Origin: Lutjanus erythropterus
Lineage: Eukaryota; Chordata; Actinopteri; Lutjaniformes; Lutjanidae
Reading direction: 5' to 3'
Assembly (NCBI GenBank): GCA_020091685.1
Contig: CM034609.1
Location: 15,946,204-16,010,203 of the forward strand
Length of the DNA: 64,000 nucleotides
In this document: positions 35,801-49,800 of the stretch, piece after piece
How the letters are laid out: every line of letters starts with the position of its first letter
How positions within the stretch are numbered: position 1 is the first letter of the stretch
Translations under genes and position numbers: made by a program
The notes under the pieces: model-generated
Seen by the model: only the letters and a program-made list of their open reading frames with translations
What the model was told of the DNA's origin: nothing
Database searches by the model: none

Positions 35801-38800
35801 CAATTGAACAGTACTATACTGTGTTTGCTACTTGTTCAAAGTTCAGGATCAGTACAAATCCATTAGAGGGTCTGACAGCTGATTGTGTTCAGACTTTAGA
35901 GGGTGTCTGTATGTGTCTGTGGCCGACAGGGAATACAAGAGAGCAGTGCAGAGACGGATGGGGTCAGGTGACAGAAACCGTTGGCCCATCTGTTGTCAAA
36001 ACTCAAAAGAGCAGTGACAAGTTTTGTGGCATTGAATGGTCCAGGAGATGGAGGGAGAGGAGGCCAACCAATCAGGTTCTGTTTCCATCTCACACACGTA
36101 CGAGGGACAGACCTTTATAAGCTGGACCACTGACATTGTGTTAATTTAAGTGATACTGTAGATACATTGAGGGAAACGATTTTATTCATAGGTTTATTAC
36201 CCAACAAGGTTTTTTATTAGTGAACTGCGAGGTGTGTGAGCACTCTCACGTCCTCACTGCTGCTCTCTTCTGCTCTTTACTGGGCTGATTGTGTGTTTAA
36301 GTTAGAGAGACTGCAAGGCTTCACCCAACACTCTCTTATATATATCTCTCTGGCTTGGCCCGCATCTATTTTTTCATACCTTCTGACAATGTACCAGGAT
36401 ATACCGTGTTAAGGCAGTATTTGTGTGAAAGTGAAGTAGAACACCTCAACTCGACTGAACTCCACTGTGCTGTTGTATGTGTAGACGGAGCTGATCGTCT
36501 TAACGATGCTATTCCCACGGCTGGGAAGCAACACGTACTTGAAGCTGCAGCCTTAATTTACTGATAAACTCAAAGCTAGACTATACATTCACAGCCAGAC
36601 CAACAATTGCTTGCCTTTGCTCCGCTCAGAGCACATTCACTGTCACTCTTTGCCACCGTAGGCAGTCATCAGTCTGCTACTCACTGTCTCTCAACTAGCA
36701 GTTATTTTCATAACTGATTAATCTGCTGATTGTTTTCATGATTAATACTTTAGTCCATAAAATCTCAAGAGATCAGAGTTTCCAAAAGCTTTAAGTGATG
36801 TTTTAACATTCCTTCTTTTGCTCAACAAACAGTCCAAAATCCAAAGTCTATTTACCATCACAAGTGACAAAGAGACACCAAATCCCCACATTTTTGACAA
36901 TTTTGCCTGAAAAACGACTAAAAAGATTATTTGATTATCAAAATAGATGACAGGCAACTGCCTTAAGATCAACTGATTGATTAATCGATCATTGTTGCAG
37001 CTCTCGATGCTCCAATTTGAATTAATGTGTAATTTTCCTTCAGTGACTTTGCAATTTCCATACATATATACCCACATGAACAAACACACACTCTCTGATG
37101 CACCATAATTAGTCCTAACTAGAATTTAGATCGATAAAGTTTTATGATTTGTATCCCAGTTGGAAAGTGGTCCGGTGCTTCTTTATACTCTGTGGTGCAG
37201 CATTGAGCTGTTCCATCTCTTGAAAGACAGACGGACTGCGCCCATCTCCACACTGAAAGCAGACGTGTGTGCTGTGTATTGACTCGCACAGACCCCTTCA
37301 TATTTTATGATGGTGGAAGTGGGTCAGTGGGGCTGGAGCCACTGATTGGAGTGTTTTTTTTTTCTTACCCCAACAGGCGACAGCTGAAGTGTGACAGTAG
37401 TAAGCAGCAGCAGTGATGGACTTATCTGATGCTGAATGTGGCTGTGAGCAGCAGCAGATAACCCTCAAAGTGTAAAAGTAGGGCCGGGTAATAAAGCTGA
37501 AAAATGTATCATGATAAAATATTTCATTGCAGTTGATATTTAAAAATACTGGTAATTTTTAATGGCTTATTTTTAAATAAGACCAGTAGAAAAAATGTTG
37601 AATTTAATAATTAATAACTAATATCACATTTCCAATATCAGTCAAAATACTGGCAATTAGATTAGGGCAGCAAATAATGATTATTTTCACTAGCGATTAA
37701 TCTGTCAGTTATTTTCTCAATTAATCATTCATTGTCAGAAAATGGTAAGAAATGTTGATATTATAGTATTTCCCATATCCCACGCGGGCATCCTCAAATG
37801 TCTTGTTTTGTCCAAAAACCAAAGATATTCAATTTACTGTCACAGAGGACTGAAGAAACCAAATAATATTCAAATTTTAGAAGCTGAAATCATAGAATTT
37901 GGACAGTGTTTTAATTAAAAAATGACTCAAAATGATTACTCGATTATCAAATTAGTTTGGGATTAATAGTCTATTAATAATCAGTGAAATGTTGCAGGTC
38001 TAAATTAGTGTCCAAGCCGATGTAAAGAGTACTTTTTTTTCGAATATAAAGCTGGTTGAAGACCGGTAAAGTTTTTTTTTTTATATTTAAACTGACTGCT
38101 GGGAGATCATATGATATTTTGTGCTGTAACATTTTGTACAGGCAAGTCATGCTCTGCAAGATGAGGTTCAGGGATGCAACTAAAACAGAGCTGTTCGCTG
38201 AGTGCCAGTTGGGCGGCTGTTGTTCACGTTGCTGTCACAGTTGTTTTGACATCTGGTGGGAGTGTATTTCAGTTCATGCACCACTGGTCAAGTGCCAAGA
38301 AAATGACAGCAGCTGGAGTCTTATTCATTTTGAGAGGGTTAAACTCACAGCAACACAGATATGTCTATTACTCCTCTGCTTTTCAAACTGTTCATACTAC
38401 AGTGGCTAATTTTAAAAACTCCTTATGTTGTGGTATTTTAGATGTCAGCAGCATTTCTGTTTCTGTATCAGCCAGGCTTGTGTGTTGTCTGTTGGTAAGC
38501 GGTATGGGTCCAACCTTTGCTACTGATCACACAGTCTCTCTCGAGCCAGGGAAGCTGTTTAGAGTGGTCTCCATGGCAGCCATGGCAACATGAAACGGCA
38601 CAATATAGTGCTATAGCGTGGAGAGCGAAGGACACCACAGAGAGGGGGGAGAGTGGGGCAGGAGGAAAGTGTCTGTCTGTGGGAGGGAAAATGAGGATGG
38701 GCTGGAGCGATCCTAATCACAGTGCCAAATTCTGCCCACCCAGAGATAGCTGGATTGGAAATTTGACGGCTCTTCTTTGCTCTGTCCCAGGCTCCAAGTT

Positions 38801-40157
38801 TCTGATAAATTTAGGCATCAGCATCTCATGGGAAAAAGACTTTCTTCACTCTGTAACAGTTTGAGGAAACGGCAAGGCAAAGCGTGCTACGATTCTGGTA
38901 TTTTCCCCCACGGATTTCCAGACGCTCTCACAGATGAATTTCAGGGAAACAAACAGAGAGCAGTGTAATTTCAGTAAACACGGCATCTGTGGGAGGAGTT
39001 TTAAATAAACTGTTGGTAATGGGTGACAAAATATTAGTTTTACTTCAGTCAAATTAGAGCATCTGGAGTCTGCATTGATCTAACACATGAAGATTTAGAT
39101 TCATTGTGGTTGCCTTGTGTTAGAGGAGGGAGAAAAACTTAATTTATTTAGCTGTGATCCATTGGTTCACTGTTAATGATTTTTGTTTTTTACTTGCCCC
39201 TGTGCAAATTGACTTATTTATTAGTTGTTATCAGATAACAACAAAAACAAAAGTTAATGTTTAATCTGGGGCTGCAGTGTATATAAAATGTCAGAAAATG
39301 ATGAAAAATGTCCGGGTAAGTCAAAGTTAATGTCTTCAAATGTTGCACTCTCTCTGTTAAAAACCTAAAGACATTAGTTTAATATGATAAAAAAAAAAGC
39401 AGAAAATTACTATGTCAGCAGCTAAAAACAGCATTTTCTGCCACTTTGTATGAAAAATTACCTAACAATTATTGTCAATTGTCAAAATAGTTTAACAGTG
39501 TAATTCTTTTTTAGCCCAACTTGGACTTTTACTTGCCCTGGGCTAGTGGGCAATCCTTATTGATGAGCTGCAGTCAATTAATCGATTAGTTGTCAACTAT
39601 TAAATTAATCAACAACTATTTTGATAATTGATTGTTTTGAGGTTTTTTTTCTTTTAAGAAAAATGTTCAAATTCTCTGATTTCAGTTTCTCAGAATATTT
39701 TCTGATTTATTTACTCTTCTATGACAGTAAACTGGCAATCTTTGGGCTGTGGACCAAACAAGACATTACCTTGGGCTTTAGGAAACAGAGATCAACATGT
39801 TTCACAATTTTTTTATGCACCAAACAACTAATCAGTTATTCAAGAAAATGATCAACAGATGAAATGAATCGTTAGTTGCATCCCTAATAAGATAGCAGCT
39901 CCAGACTAATTGGTAGAAAATGTCATACATATGATTAAAGAGTTGATGTCTGATTTTACATTTGCAAGCATAACATGTTGTATTAATCTTTTAATCTGTT
40001 ACGGTAGAACAAGAATCTCTCACCCGAGATGTGCAGCACACACTAACGGCTAAGCTAACAAATGTTTTCCAACAACTTTGAATATCAGCTTGTGCTCTTT
40101 CTCAGAGTTTCATTGGGAACAACACGCCCCCTCGTCTTGTAAAACTTTTTTCTCTTT

Positions 40158-40222
<65 letters not shown>

Positions 40223-43200
40223 AGAGAGAGAGAGAGAGAGAGAGAGCATATAGGCTTCCTGGCAAGCAGTTGACGAGGATTTTGTAACCACACTTGTGGT
40301 TTTGAAGCTGAGATTTACAACTCACGTGGTTTCTATAATCTCTAAGATACAGTGTGTGTGTGTCTGTGTGTGTGTGTGTCTGTGTGTGTGCGCGCACACG
40401 TGCATCTGTTACCACAAATGATAGTCAGTTTTTTTTGTTAAGGGTTTTGTGGTATATGTTTGTTGGTATTTGAGCTCACTACAGTAAACTTTCACCCAGA
40501 GCTGTGGAATAGTTCCTATTATAAGATCAATTTCTATGGTTGTGATAAAACTTGGCAGAAAAGGTGAGTTTCTTATTTTTGACAATGTATTGTACCCTGT
40601 GGAAGTCTAGCAAAGAGAATCAACTGTCATATGTTTTTTTATATTGATTTTTTTTTTCTTATTCTGGAAATAAAGTTGTGGTTATAGTTAGAATCAGAGA
40701 CATAGATGGTATATTAAATGGGTGAAATCCAATTTAATATATAGTCCTTGGTTGAAGCGAGTTGCAACTCATGGTCATTTTATGATTTAGTTCAGTAAAT
40801 ATATTATTTATTTCTCCTTTAAATCAGAAACAGTTAGTCCAATTCACCAGAAAAAATCTTAACTAAACTAAAGCAATTCTGGTATTTGATCAATCAATTA
40901 GATTATTTCTTTTAAGTGAAAATAATCAACATTTTCTAGTTTGAGTTGCTGAATCCCAATCTTCTATCTTTGAATAATTCTTGGTTTTTGACTGTTGGTC
41001 AGACAAAACAACATGAAGACATCACCTTGGGCTGTTTTTTCCATTTCTTTCCATTTCATTTACCAGACATTCCATTGATTAATTTAGAAAATGATCATTA
41101 GTTGCAGCCCCAAAAGTTACACTTTAAACATATTTGCTCTGGTAAACCAGACAGAAATGTTTCTTCAATTCCAGATGCCACTTTTGAACTGTTCAAATGC
41201 AAATAGCACCTGTCCCCCTTGTATGTAAACCTGACGTCTCATTGTGTCCATCCTGTATGCTTTGGGATGGGATCTCATTTCTTTTGCATACACCATGCAA
41301 AGCAGGCAGAAGGTGGGTGGGTGGCAAGTCCCTTTAGTGGCAGCAAACCAAACATGGCGCTGGAGGTGCAGGCTCACCAGAAGCGATGTTACTGGAGTTA
41401 CTTTTCCTTTGTCATGGAGGGATTTGTCTGGCTGTGGCTCTCTGGATAGATGTGAAAGTAATGTTGGAGAGCCGGTTTTGCATCAGCTACTCTGATCCCC
41501 ACACCGCCTAAAAAAAAAGTCTTAATTTCTTGTTGTCTCCAGGGTATGATATCCTGATAAGCCAGTAAAAAGTCTGAAGTAAAAAGTCAAACTCTGAGGG
41601 TATGGTGCTTGCTTCATCATGTGGTGTTTACACCTGGATGAATGGCTGAGATCCAATCAATCCATCTTGAGGCTGTCTGGAAGATCTGATTTGAAATGTC
41701 ATGCACCTTAAAGTAATGTTAATGTTTCTTAAACCAGTCATAAATCATGTTCTAATGCTCAGCATAAATGGGATTTATTACCTGTTCTTAGAGCTAAGCT
41801 GTTTCAGTCAGGGCTGTGACGATGTGGATTTTTTTCCGACAGTGGTGACAAAGCAACAAATTCCCACAGGATGATTGTTTACCACAACTGCCTTGATAAT
41901 TACATTTTGTTGGACTTAATACAGCAGAACGCCACTCAAAGTCAGAGTTCCTCCTTGTGAACTCATTAAGACGTTGTTGTTTGACATCACACAACAGCAG
42001 CACCCACTGAATCCTAAAATAATAGATACTATCTTATAATTAAACCTGTTCTGCATGTAACTTGATGTCTTAATATATCGCTAGTGTTGTTAAGTGCCAT
42101 GACTTAAATGTATAGTGATGTGTGTTATCTCACACATAATTTTTCCTCCTCTGTGTTGTTTATGCAAGGATGCTGCACTGCTGAGAATTCAAATGAGTGA
42201 ACACTTGCCAATGAAACTGAATACTTTTGTCACGGTCAGCCATGGATTTTGTTTACTTTAGGCATTGTGCACCTTGAACACTTTGAGTTTGGAAGTTGGA
42301 AGCTTTCGACTGGGAAATTCTGACCTCTGACATTGTCTTGATTGCAGCATTAGCCCTGAAGTAAGGTGAGCAGTAGACGTTAAGCTAATGCTAACATTGT
42401 ACCTTTACAATGTCATTTTTGATTGAATGTCTTTCGGGAGCTTTGTAGTGCAAATTTGAGCTACAGCGTCTTTTTTGGAGATGTGGTAAAATAAATTCAT
42501 GAGGAATGAAAACAGTTTTTGCTGTTGTTAGCATGTTGTTAGCCCCACCGGGAGTCCAAAGGTGCCGTGGGTTGAGTCTGACGACCAATCAGAGGCTGAG
42601 TTCCTGGCTTGACGGCGCTGATCCTTAGGTGTTTTAATGGATCCATGCGATGATCTCAGCATGAGATTGACTCCTCAAAATAAAATTTGCAGTGATGACT
42701 GTAATGAGCTCAACCCCTCAGTAGACATCACATGACCATGGTAATGCAGTTATCGTCACAGTTCAGTAAACCCACTGAACTTGTTTTCATCACCGATCGA
42801 TCGGTGCATTTTTTAAAATTCATCATTTGGTTTGTAAAATGTCAGAAAATGGGGAAAATTTCATCATCATGTTTCCCCAGACCCCAGTTTGCACCTTGAA
42901 CCTCATCCCGCATCCTCAAAGCAAGTTACTCTGCATAATGATAATAATTGCTTGACAACAGAAAGCAAAGCACAAGCTACTAAAATGTAGAATCCTATCT
43001 GATGTGCTGCTCTGTGTAGTTGTAAGACAGCCGGCTGTGCCCACTGAGTGTGGGAAGAGTATCAAAGCTTTAGTGTTATGTAAGGAGAGATTCCAGGAAG
43101 CTGAATGTCAGGATGGAAGTGTCTTCTCTCTCTCCACACTGTATGTCTGTCTCTTCATCTGTGTCTTCTTCACTCGGTCCTACAAGCACACTGTCCGTCT

Positions 43201-46200
43201 CTATTTTTATCCCTGATGTGGGCCGTGGGAGCCGCCTGGGAGAGCGCAGCACACAGATCAATTTGGATATCCGGAACAACGGAGAAGATTTTGCAAACTA
43301 ATTAAACATTGTTTACAGCCTCTGACGAGACAGGCTGGGATCTGAGTTGCTAGTTTTCGAAGGATAAATCTGTAATATATTTACTGTAATAAATCATAAA
43401 ATGACTATGATATGTTATCAGAGATTAAGGAAACATTTTAAGTTGAAATACTCGCTACTCTGATGACAATGCTACAGCAGCAGTGTCCTCATTTGAACTT
43501 TCTATTCCAGGCCAGAAGGACCAGTACTGTGCTCCTTTAACTAGAGTTTATATTAATGTCAAATGTTCGCCAAATTACAGTGTCTGTTTATGAATTATAA
43601 GATTTAATATTTAATATATATATGTATTTTAAGATACTGTCTATGGCTCCAGCTCGGTATTTGGACTGCAGTACAAATTTTTGGATGCAATTGCTACATA
43701 TTGCTTCTTTAAACATTGTTTTAGTTTGATATGCACATTTTAATTTTATGCAGTCCGGATTATTTGGGTTGGGCGTGTTGTTCAAATAAAGATCTGTGTG
43801 CACGAGTTGGCAGGTGGAGCAGAAGGCTACATTAATGACTGTGTCTGGCTGTAGGCTACACAGACAGACAGACAAGTCTGTTTTCTTTCTCACACACACA
43901 CACACCCTGCCCTGCCCCAGGCGCTCACTCAGCCACATTACCAATGATTCCTGAACCATTATATTCTGCTATGATAAAAGTAAGTTGCATGTGTTTTGTT
44001 TTGTTTGTATGCACATGAGGATGTGCCACAGTGAAGTTTTTTTGGCTCAGGATGTTACCTAGAGGCAAGCTTTACTAACTTTAGTAACTCTGCAGCTGTA
44101 TATTATAAATGTGAGGTTTGTCAGTAGAGTAATCTTTTGTAGTGCGCTTCACTGAACTCTGGACTCATTGGATTAACTGTCTTTTGCATCATTTGGCCCA
44201 CTGTAAGAAATACTACTGCATTCAAAGTAGGACTGGACAGTGTAAGAAATATGTCTATTTTTAGGCTATCCCACAACATATGATATGTATATCTATACAC
44301 ATTTTCTCTAAAATAATATACTTTAAATTCTCAAAAAGTGCAAGCATATGATCTTGTAGAATATGATGCCTTTGCTGCCAATTAAAATATTATATAATAC
44401 GGCTGGGCAAAAGGAACTAAATCTAATATCACAATTAGAGCTGCAATGATTAATTGATTAACTGTTAACTATTAAAACAATCAGCAACTATTTTGATAAT
44501 CCATTCATCAGTTTGAGTCTTTTTTTTTAAAGAAAGTTCTCATATTTCAGCTTCTCTTCTAATTTTTGTTGCAGCCTTATCACAATATTCTTGACCAAAT
44601 GCCTCTATATCGGTGGTTATCAATATTGCAACAATATTAATATTAACAGAATTAGATTTATGATAGATAATTATCAGTTATGTGGACATAATGGCTTAGT
44701 GAGGCAAATAATAGAAGAGAAATCAATATCACTTTACTCTAATGCAACCTAATGTGGACAACATGTCATGATGTAATGATACCAGAAATCTAAGACAATA
44801 TCTTGTCTCATATTAAGATATTGATATGTAAGGGGTAAATGTAAGTGGAATACTGACTATTTCCCTAAAACAAAATCAGTAGTTTGGCACAAAATATCAA
44901 TGTAAAAATAATTGTATTGCTCCTCAAGAGCCTATTATTAGAACTGCTATACAGTCTGTTATACAGAAATAACAAACATAACTGACCAATCAGAATTGAG
45001 TATTTAAAAAAGCTGTGTTATGAAACGTGGATGCATCGGCCAGCCCGACTTCGAAGGTTGAAATTCAAAGCAAACACGAAAACAAACTGCCCTGCTGTAC
45101 AGCTGTTTTCTGAGATTTGAATATCAAATTTGAATGAGACAAGCTGATGATGTGATGGAAAGTTGATTGTTCAGTTGATACGTGGCCTTTTTCTGCATTT
45201 GGGCGCACCCTGTCTCTCCTCTCTCACTCCTCTCCTGGGAGTGTGTCCTCCACTGGGTACCTGTGTCCTCCACTGCAAGGAACCACAGCGACTCTGCTTC
45301 ACCTCTCTGCTCAACTGTCCCTGTTTGGCCTCAGGATATACTTGTGGATAACAGTTTATTTGAAGTTTGCTTGATACTTTTAATTGTACATAAATTTAAA
45401 ATAAGGTAGGTTTATCTGTTATTTCATTGTTACAGTGCAGAAGACACAGACGATGATTAAATACAACTTTTTTTTGTTTTGTTTTATTTGTGTTTTGAAA
45501 CTTATGTCATTTTTAATTTTACAGCACTTTTCAAGGCATAGTTACAAAGGGCTTCACAGCAGAAAAATAAAAACAGAAAATGACAAGAAAATAGCATTAA
45601 AATAACATAAAATATAGAATTTTGGCCGATGTATCAGATATATCAAAATAGTTTTTACTCCCTAATATCAGTATTGGTATTTTCCCCCAACGTTCACTAT
45701 TGGTTGAGCTCTAGCCTTAATACGTCATTGTTTGTATCAAATAAGAAGCAGTGGAGTAGAAGTTAGCTGTGGTCATTTTCAGACAGGATACAGAGGGAGA
45801 GGTGCTGCCCTGGTCATGTGCTCAGAGAAAAGCCAGTTGGAGCAGCAGGCAGGAGGCAGAGCGAGGACGAAAGCACATAATTGGCTCTCAGTGGGAGTGT
45901 GTAATCCTCAGGGTTTAGAGCCAGAGAGCAACATGCACACTACATGTACACATGCATGCACATACAGCTGATATTTCACAGTTTGTCCTGCAAGCAACTC
46001 TGCCTCCATATATTCACTGCTGACAGGGACCCGGGGACAGTAAACCAAACAGCTCTTGTTTATAGAGGGATGGTCCCTCCTTCCTTTTCAAGAGTCTCGC
46101 AGGAAGTTGATCCTCTGTCCTCTAGTGACAGATAAGTGCTTGGCCCCTCCTCTTCATCCACCCTCCCCTGCATGTGTGGAGTATTTCTGCCTGACCTAGT

Positions 46201-46770
46201 TGAGCCACATGCTGAAGAGTGTACACAGCCTGCAAAGAAAGTGCAATATTGACATTTCAATTCATGCTGTCTTATTAGAGATCAGTACCAGTATAACAAG
46301 CTGCAATTAAATTGGGCATGTAAATTTCTTAAGCTAGCAAATTTGTGCAGAAATGTTAGAAATGCTGTTTTCAGCCTCTCAAATATGGTGATATTCTGAT
46401 TGTCTTTGAATCGAATTCGACCAACAAAATGAGATTTAAAGACATCACCTTGGACTTTGCGAAACTGAGATGGACATTTTCCACTATTTTCTGACATTTT
46501 ATTGATGTTTCAGCACTAAATTTAACATGACAATTTAGCCTTTGTTTTAATTTGATACATGCTAATAAATAAAACAACCTGTACAGGGACAAGTAAAAAT
46601 TGATTTTGGGCAAGTAGATTTCTGACCTGCTCGCCTGACCAGGCAAGTGAAGAAAAAAACTTTACATTGAATGTTGTATTGCAGGTTAAGCAGATACTGA
46701 ATAACTGTGATCTATCTATCTTACCTCTGGATCACACAAAAATGCAACAACAGTAACTGGCTGCAGCTGG

Positions 46771-46816
<46 letters not shown>

Positions 46817-49800
46817 GAATTAGTAACTTGTTGTTACAGTCAGAATAGGTGCTATTTTGAAGAATTTAATTCCTTTTGTTTACATTTGTTGTGTTTCAGC
46901 CCTGCCATGTGCCGTGCATCATTTTGCTGTCACTGTTCAGTTTGTGTTCCACACCATCTGATGCTGTCACGGTCTTGAGTCGTGTACAGTAAATAAAACA
47001 AGAACTGAAAGTTTAACTTGGTTTACCACTGTAGAGGAAGCGGACATTGTGATGTTTTTTTTTTATTTCTACCAACTAGGAAGAATTATAGAAATGGTTT
47101 TTGTAATGGTTTCAGTGAATTTCGCAACTGCTTCCCTGTTCCCTGTTAGTCTGGGCAGAACATTGGCCTCGACTCTGTGCGCCTGCCCTGCCAGGTGGGT
47201 GTGGCCCTGTGAGTCACAGCTGCACAATGCATGGCAAAGGCAAAATTTACAACATGCATGTTGTGTTTTCACTTACAGTTGGCTTTGGGTTGCAGTGAGC
47301 AGAACAGAATATATTTTTTTTGTTTTTTCAGCCTACTAGCATACTTTGGAAGTCAAAATGGAAACATGAATCCGATAAACATCCCAGAGACACACTGTGC
47401 CTATTCTTTTGTCTTGCTTTCTCCCTCCCCTGTGAGTGAGTCACTTCCCGTCAGGCCTGCTGCCAGCTGCAGGAACAACGGCACTCTAAACGGACACTTT
47501 GTCCCTGTGTTTTATTTGTTTTTGTTTAACAACAAGAAAGCCTTTCTGAAGCTGACTTACTAAAGATGACACGTACATCAGGAAAAGTGCAGGATATCCC
47601 TGCTCACTATTGATTTGAGGTTTAAAGTCACTGTTTGTTGTCTGCAAATGGATTTCTGTGCATCAGACAGAAGAAACTTCCCACCCTGGGATCAACTGTC
47701 ATGCAATACCTCCTTTCATCAAACCTCTTGTCTTTTTTGTTCTTTTTTTTCTCCCCCACTTTCTAACTTTCCCGCTCTTTATGCTCCACTCTTCCCTCAT
47801 TCCTCCCTCCTGTGTATCTCTCTCAGCTCCAGCTACTCCACAGCAGCGTTAGAGTTTGAGAGGGAGCACAAGATCGCCGCTGTGTACGAGTCGCCCAGGA
47901 TGTCACGGCGGAGCCTGCGTCTGCAGACCGGTGCCGGTCACCATGGCAACGAGAGCCTGGCTGATTACTCCCAGAACCACAGCAGCAGCAGCAGCAGCAG
48001 CAGCAACTACACCAGCACCAGGAGAGAGACGCGGTGAGACTAGAGATGGATGCAAACGCTCTCATATGTCATCTTAGCAGAGAGCACTTCTGTTTCATAA
48101 AGTGTCATGTTTAATGTTTCTGTTGACAGCGTCAGATAGGCAATATCAGCTTGGGTTAGCTGATAAAACAACATTAGCTTTAGTTTATCTTTGCATGAAT
48201 TTCGTTATGTCGGAAAATGTTGCCTCAGGTTTGTTGTCTTTTGTGATAATGGCTTTACCAAGGGTCTTGTTGTCCTTGACATCAATAAGAAATTTATCCA
48301 TATCTGTTAATCTCTCTGACCCATATGTTGACGTTTCTGTACAGTTTGGTACCTGCAGTACTTGCCTGCTAGGTAGATCAGTACGATCCAATCATGTGAG
48401 TCTAAGCTCCCTACAACTCAAAGGGAACTCTTCTCAACTCTTCTCTCTCTAACATTTTCAGCTCATTTTTATTTCTTAATTAAAGTGTCAATAACTTCTG
48501 TTGTGTCTTTTGTCATCATAAATTACTTTTTATTTAGTGATTGTCTTGTTTTCATCTGTGAAAAAATGTCAAAAACGATGATGAAAATTATTAGTCAGCA
48601 AAATAAACACTGCCTGCTGCCTTGTGAATATGCACTTCAGTGGACAGACACTATTCTTCATGCAACAAAACTCACACCTCTCCATGTTGTGCTGTCTCTG
48701 CTCTTCCAGGACGCTGCGGAGCAAAAAGCAGCAGTCCAGTTCTGGCGGCCTGTCTTTATCCCTGAGCCAAGCCGCCACACCAAGGAAAGCCCTCTCCTTC
48801 TCAGCCATCAGTACCCCGATTAACAGCGGCAGCAGCAGTGTCATTGTTCAGGAAAGCAACACGGCATCTGATGCCTCTCTGCTCACCTCCATCCTGGACC
48901 AGCCCCACCTGAGACAACGCACCATCACCACAACCACAACCACCACCTCTACTTCTGTAGATGGACACTGGGGTGAGTAGTTGAACATGTAGATTAAATC
49001 ACAAATGATATGTTCTGTCTGTTCTGTTTCTGCAAAAATAGTAGCCTGATATCACCTCGTTGCACTCATTTCCAGAGAAACAGCCAACTCAGTGGAGTGG
49101 GCGGAGCCAACTCAGCAGAGTGGGCGGGTTCGAAGGTCTGGACCCAGGCTATTATTTTGGCATTTTTTTAAAATAGAAGCCTACCATGCAGGATATAAAA
49201 ACATAAAGCTAGAATAGTCCAAAAAGAGAGAGAACCCATAGAAAACTATACAGCTGTAAGTGCAAGTTAAGTTTCCTGTAATATTTTCAATGCGTTAATT
49301 ATTAGTGTCGTACATTAATGTGATAAAGAAATGCATTATGCCTCACACTGAACAAGCTCATAATGCTTGTAATGAATAAATAAAGATAATATGAAACATT
49401 TTAACAGTGAGATTGTTTCTATTGCTTAGAAAAATGTCTTAAGTAAAATTTGGACTCTTGATTCCTGCATCTCTTGAATATTCAGTGATGGAAAGTACAT
49501 TTACTAAAGAAATTTATTAAAGTTCATTTCCAGATTATTTTAATTTTATGCTACTCGATACTTCTACTCCATTATATTTCAGAAGGAATTATTGTACTAT
49601 TTTAAAATAATATCCCTAGACCTTAGTTTAGACCCCAGTTCCTCCAGTGGAAAAGGTTCCTTTAAAGGTTCCTAGTACCTGGGGAAAGTTCCTGCAGTAG
49701 ACACACAGCGTGACTAAAAGATCGTTAATACCTCGTTCACCACAGAAAGTATGTGGTTTAAGAATTAATTTGTTTGTTCTGTGTACAGATAAGGGGAGGA

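Larger units (their letters stand above)
32890..47826 (+). other. sun1: sun1 first coding intron, 15 kb, repeat-rich
   Basis: Between the AG/GTGAGA donor at 32890 and the CTCTCAG acceptor at 47826 I find no exon fitting SUN1, and the protein joins directly across it (TYSL-S-SYSTAALEFE). The intron contains at least seven family A segments, a related pair of elements at 34671 and 41809, a family B fragment at 45620-45716 and several CA/TG microsatellites. No separate host gene is seen on either strand. Confidence 0.7.

Noticed and set aside
39621-39851. Plus-strand 76-residue frame resembling similar frames at 46371-46646
   Set aside because: Both lie within family A repeats in the same orientation; the shared text is the repeat, not a gene family.
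47823-48065. Minus-strand frame with a poly-Cys run
   Set aside because: It is the antisense of the (AGC)8 poly-Ser tract of sun1 exon 3.
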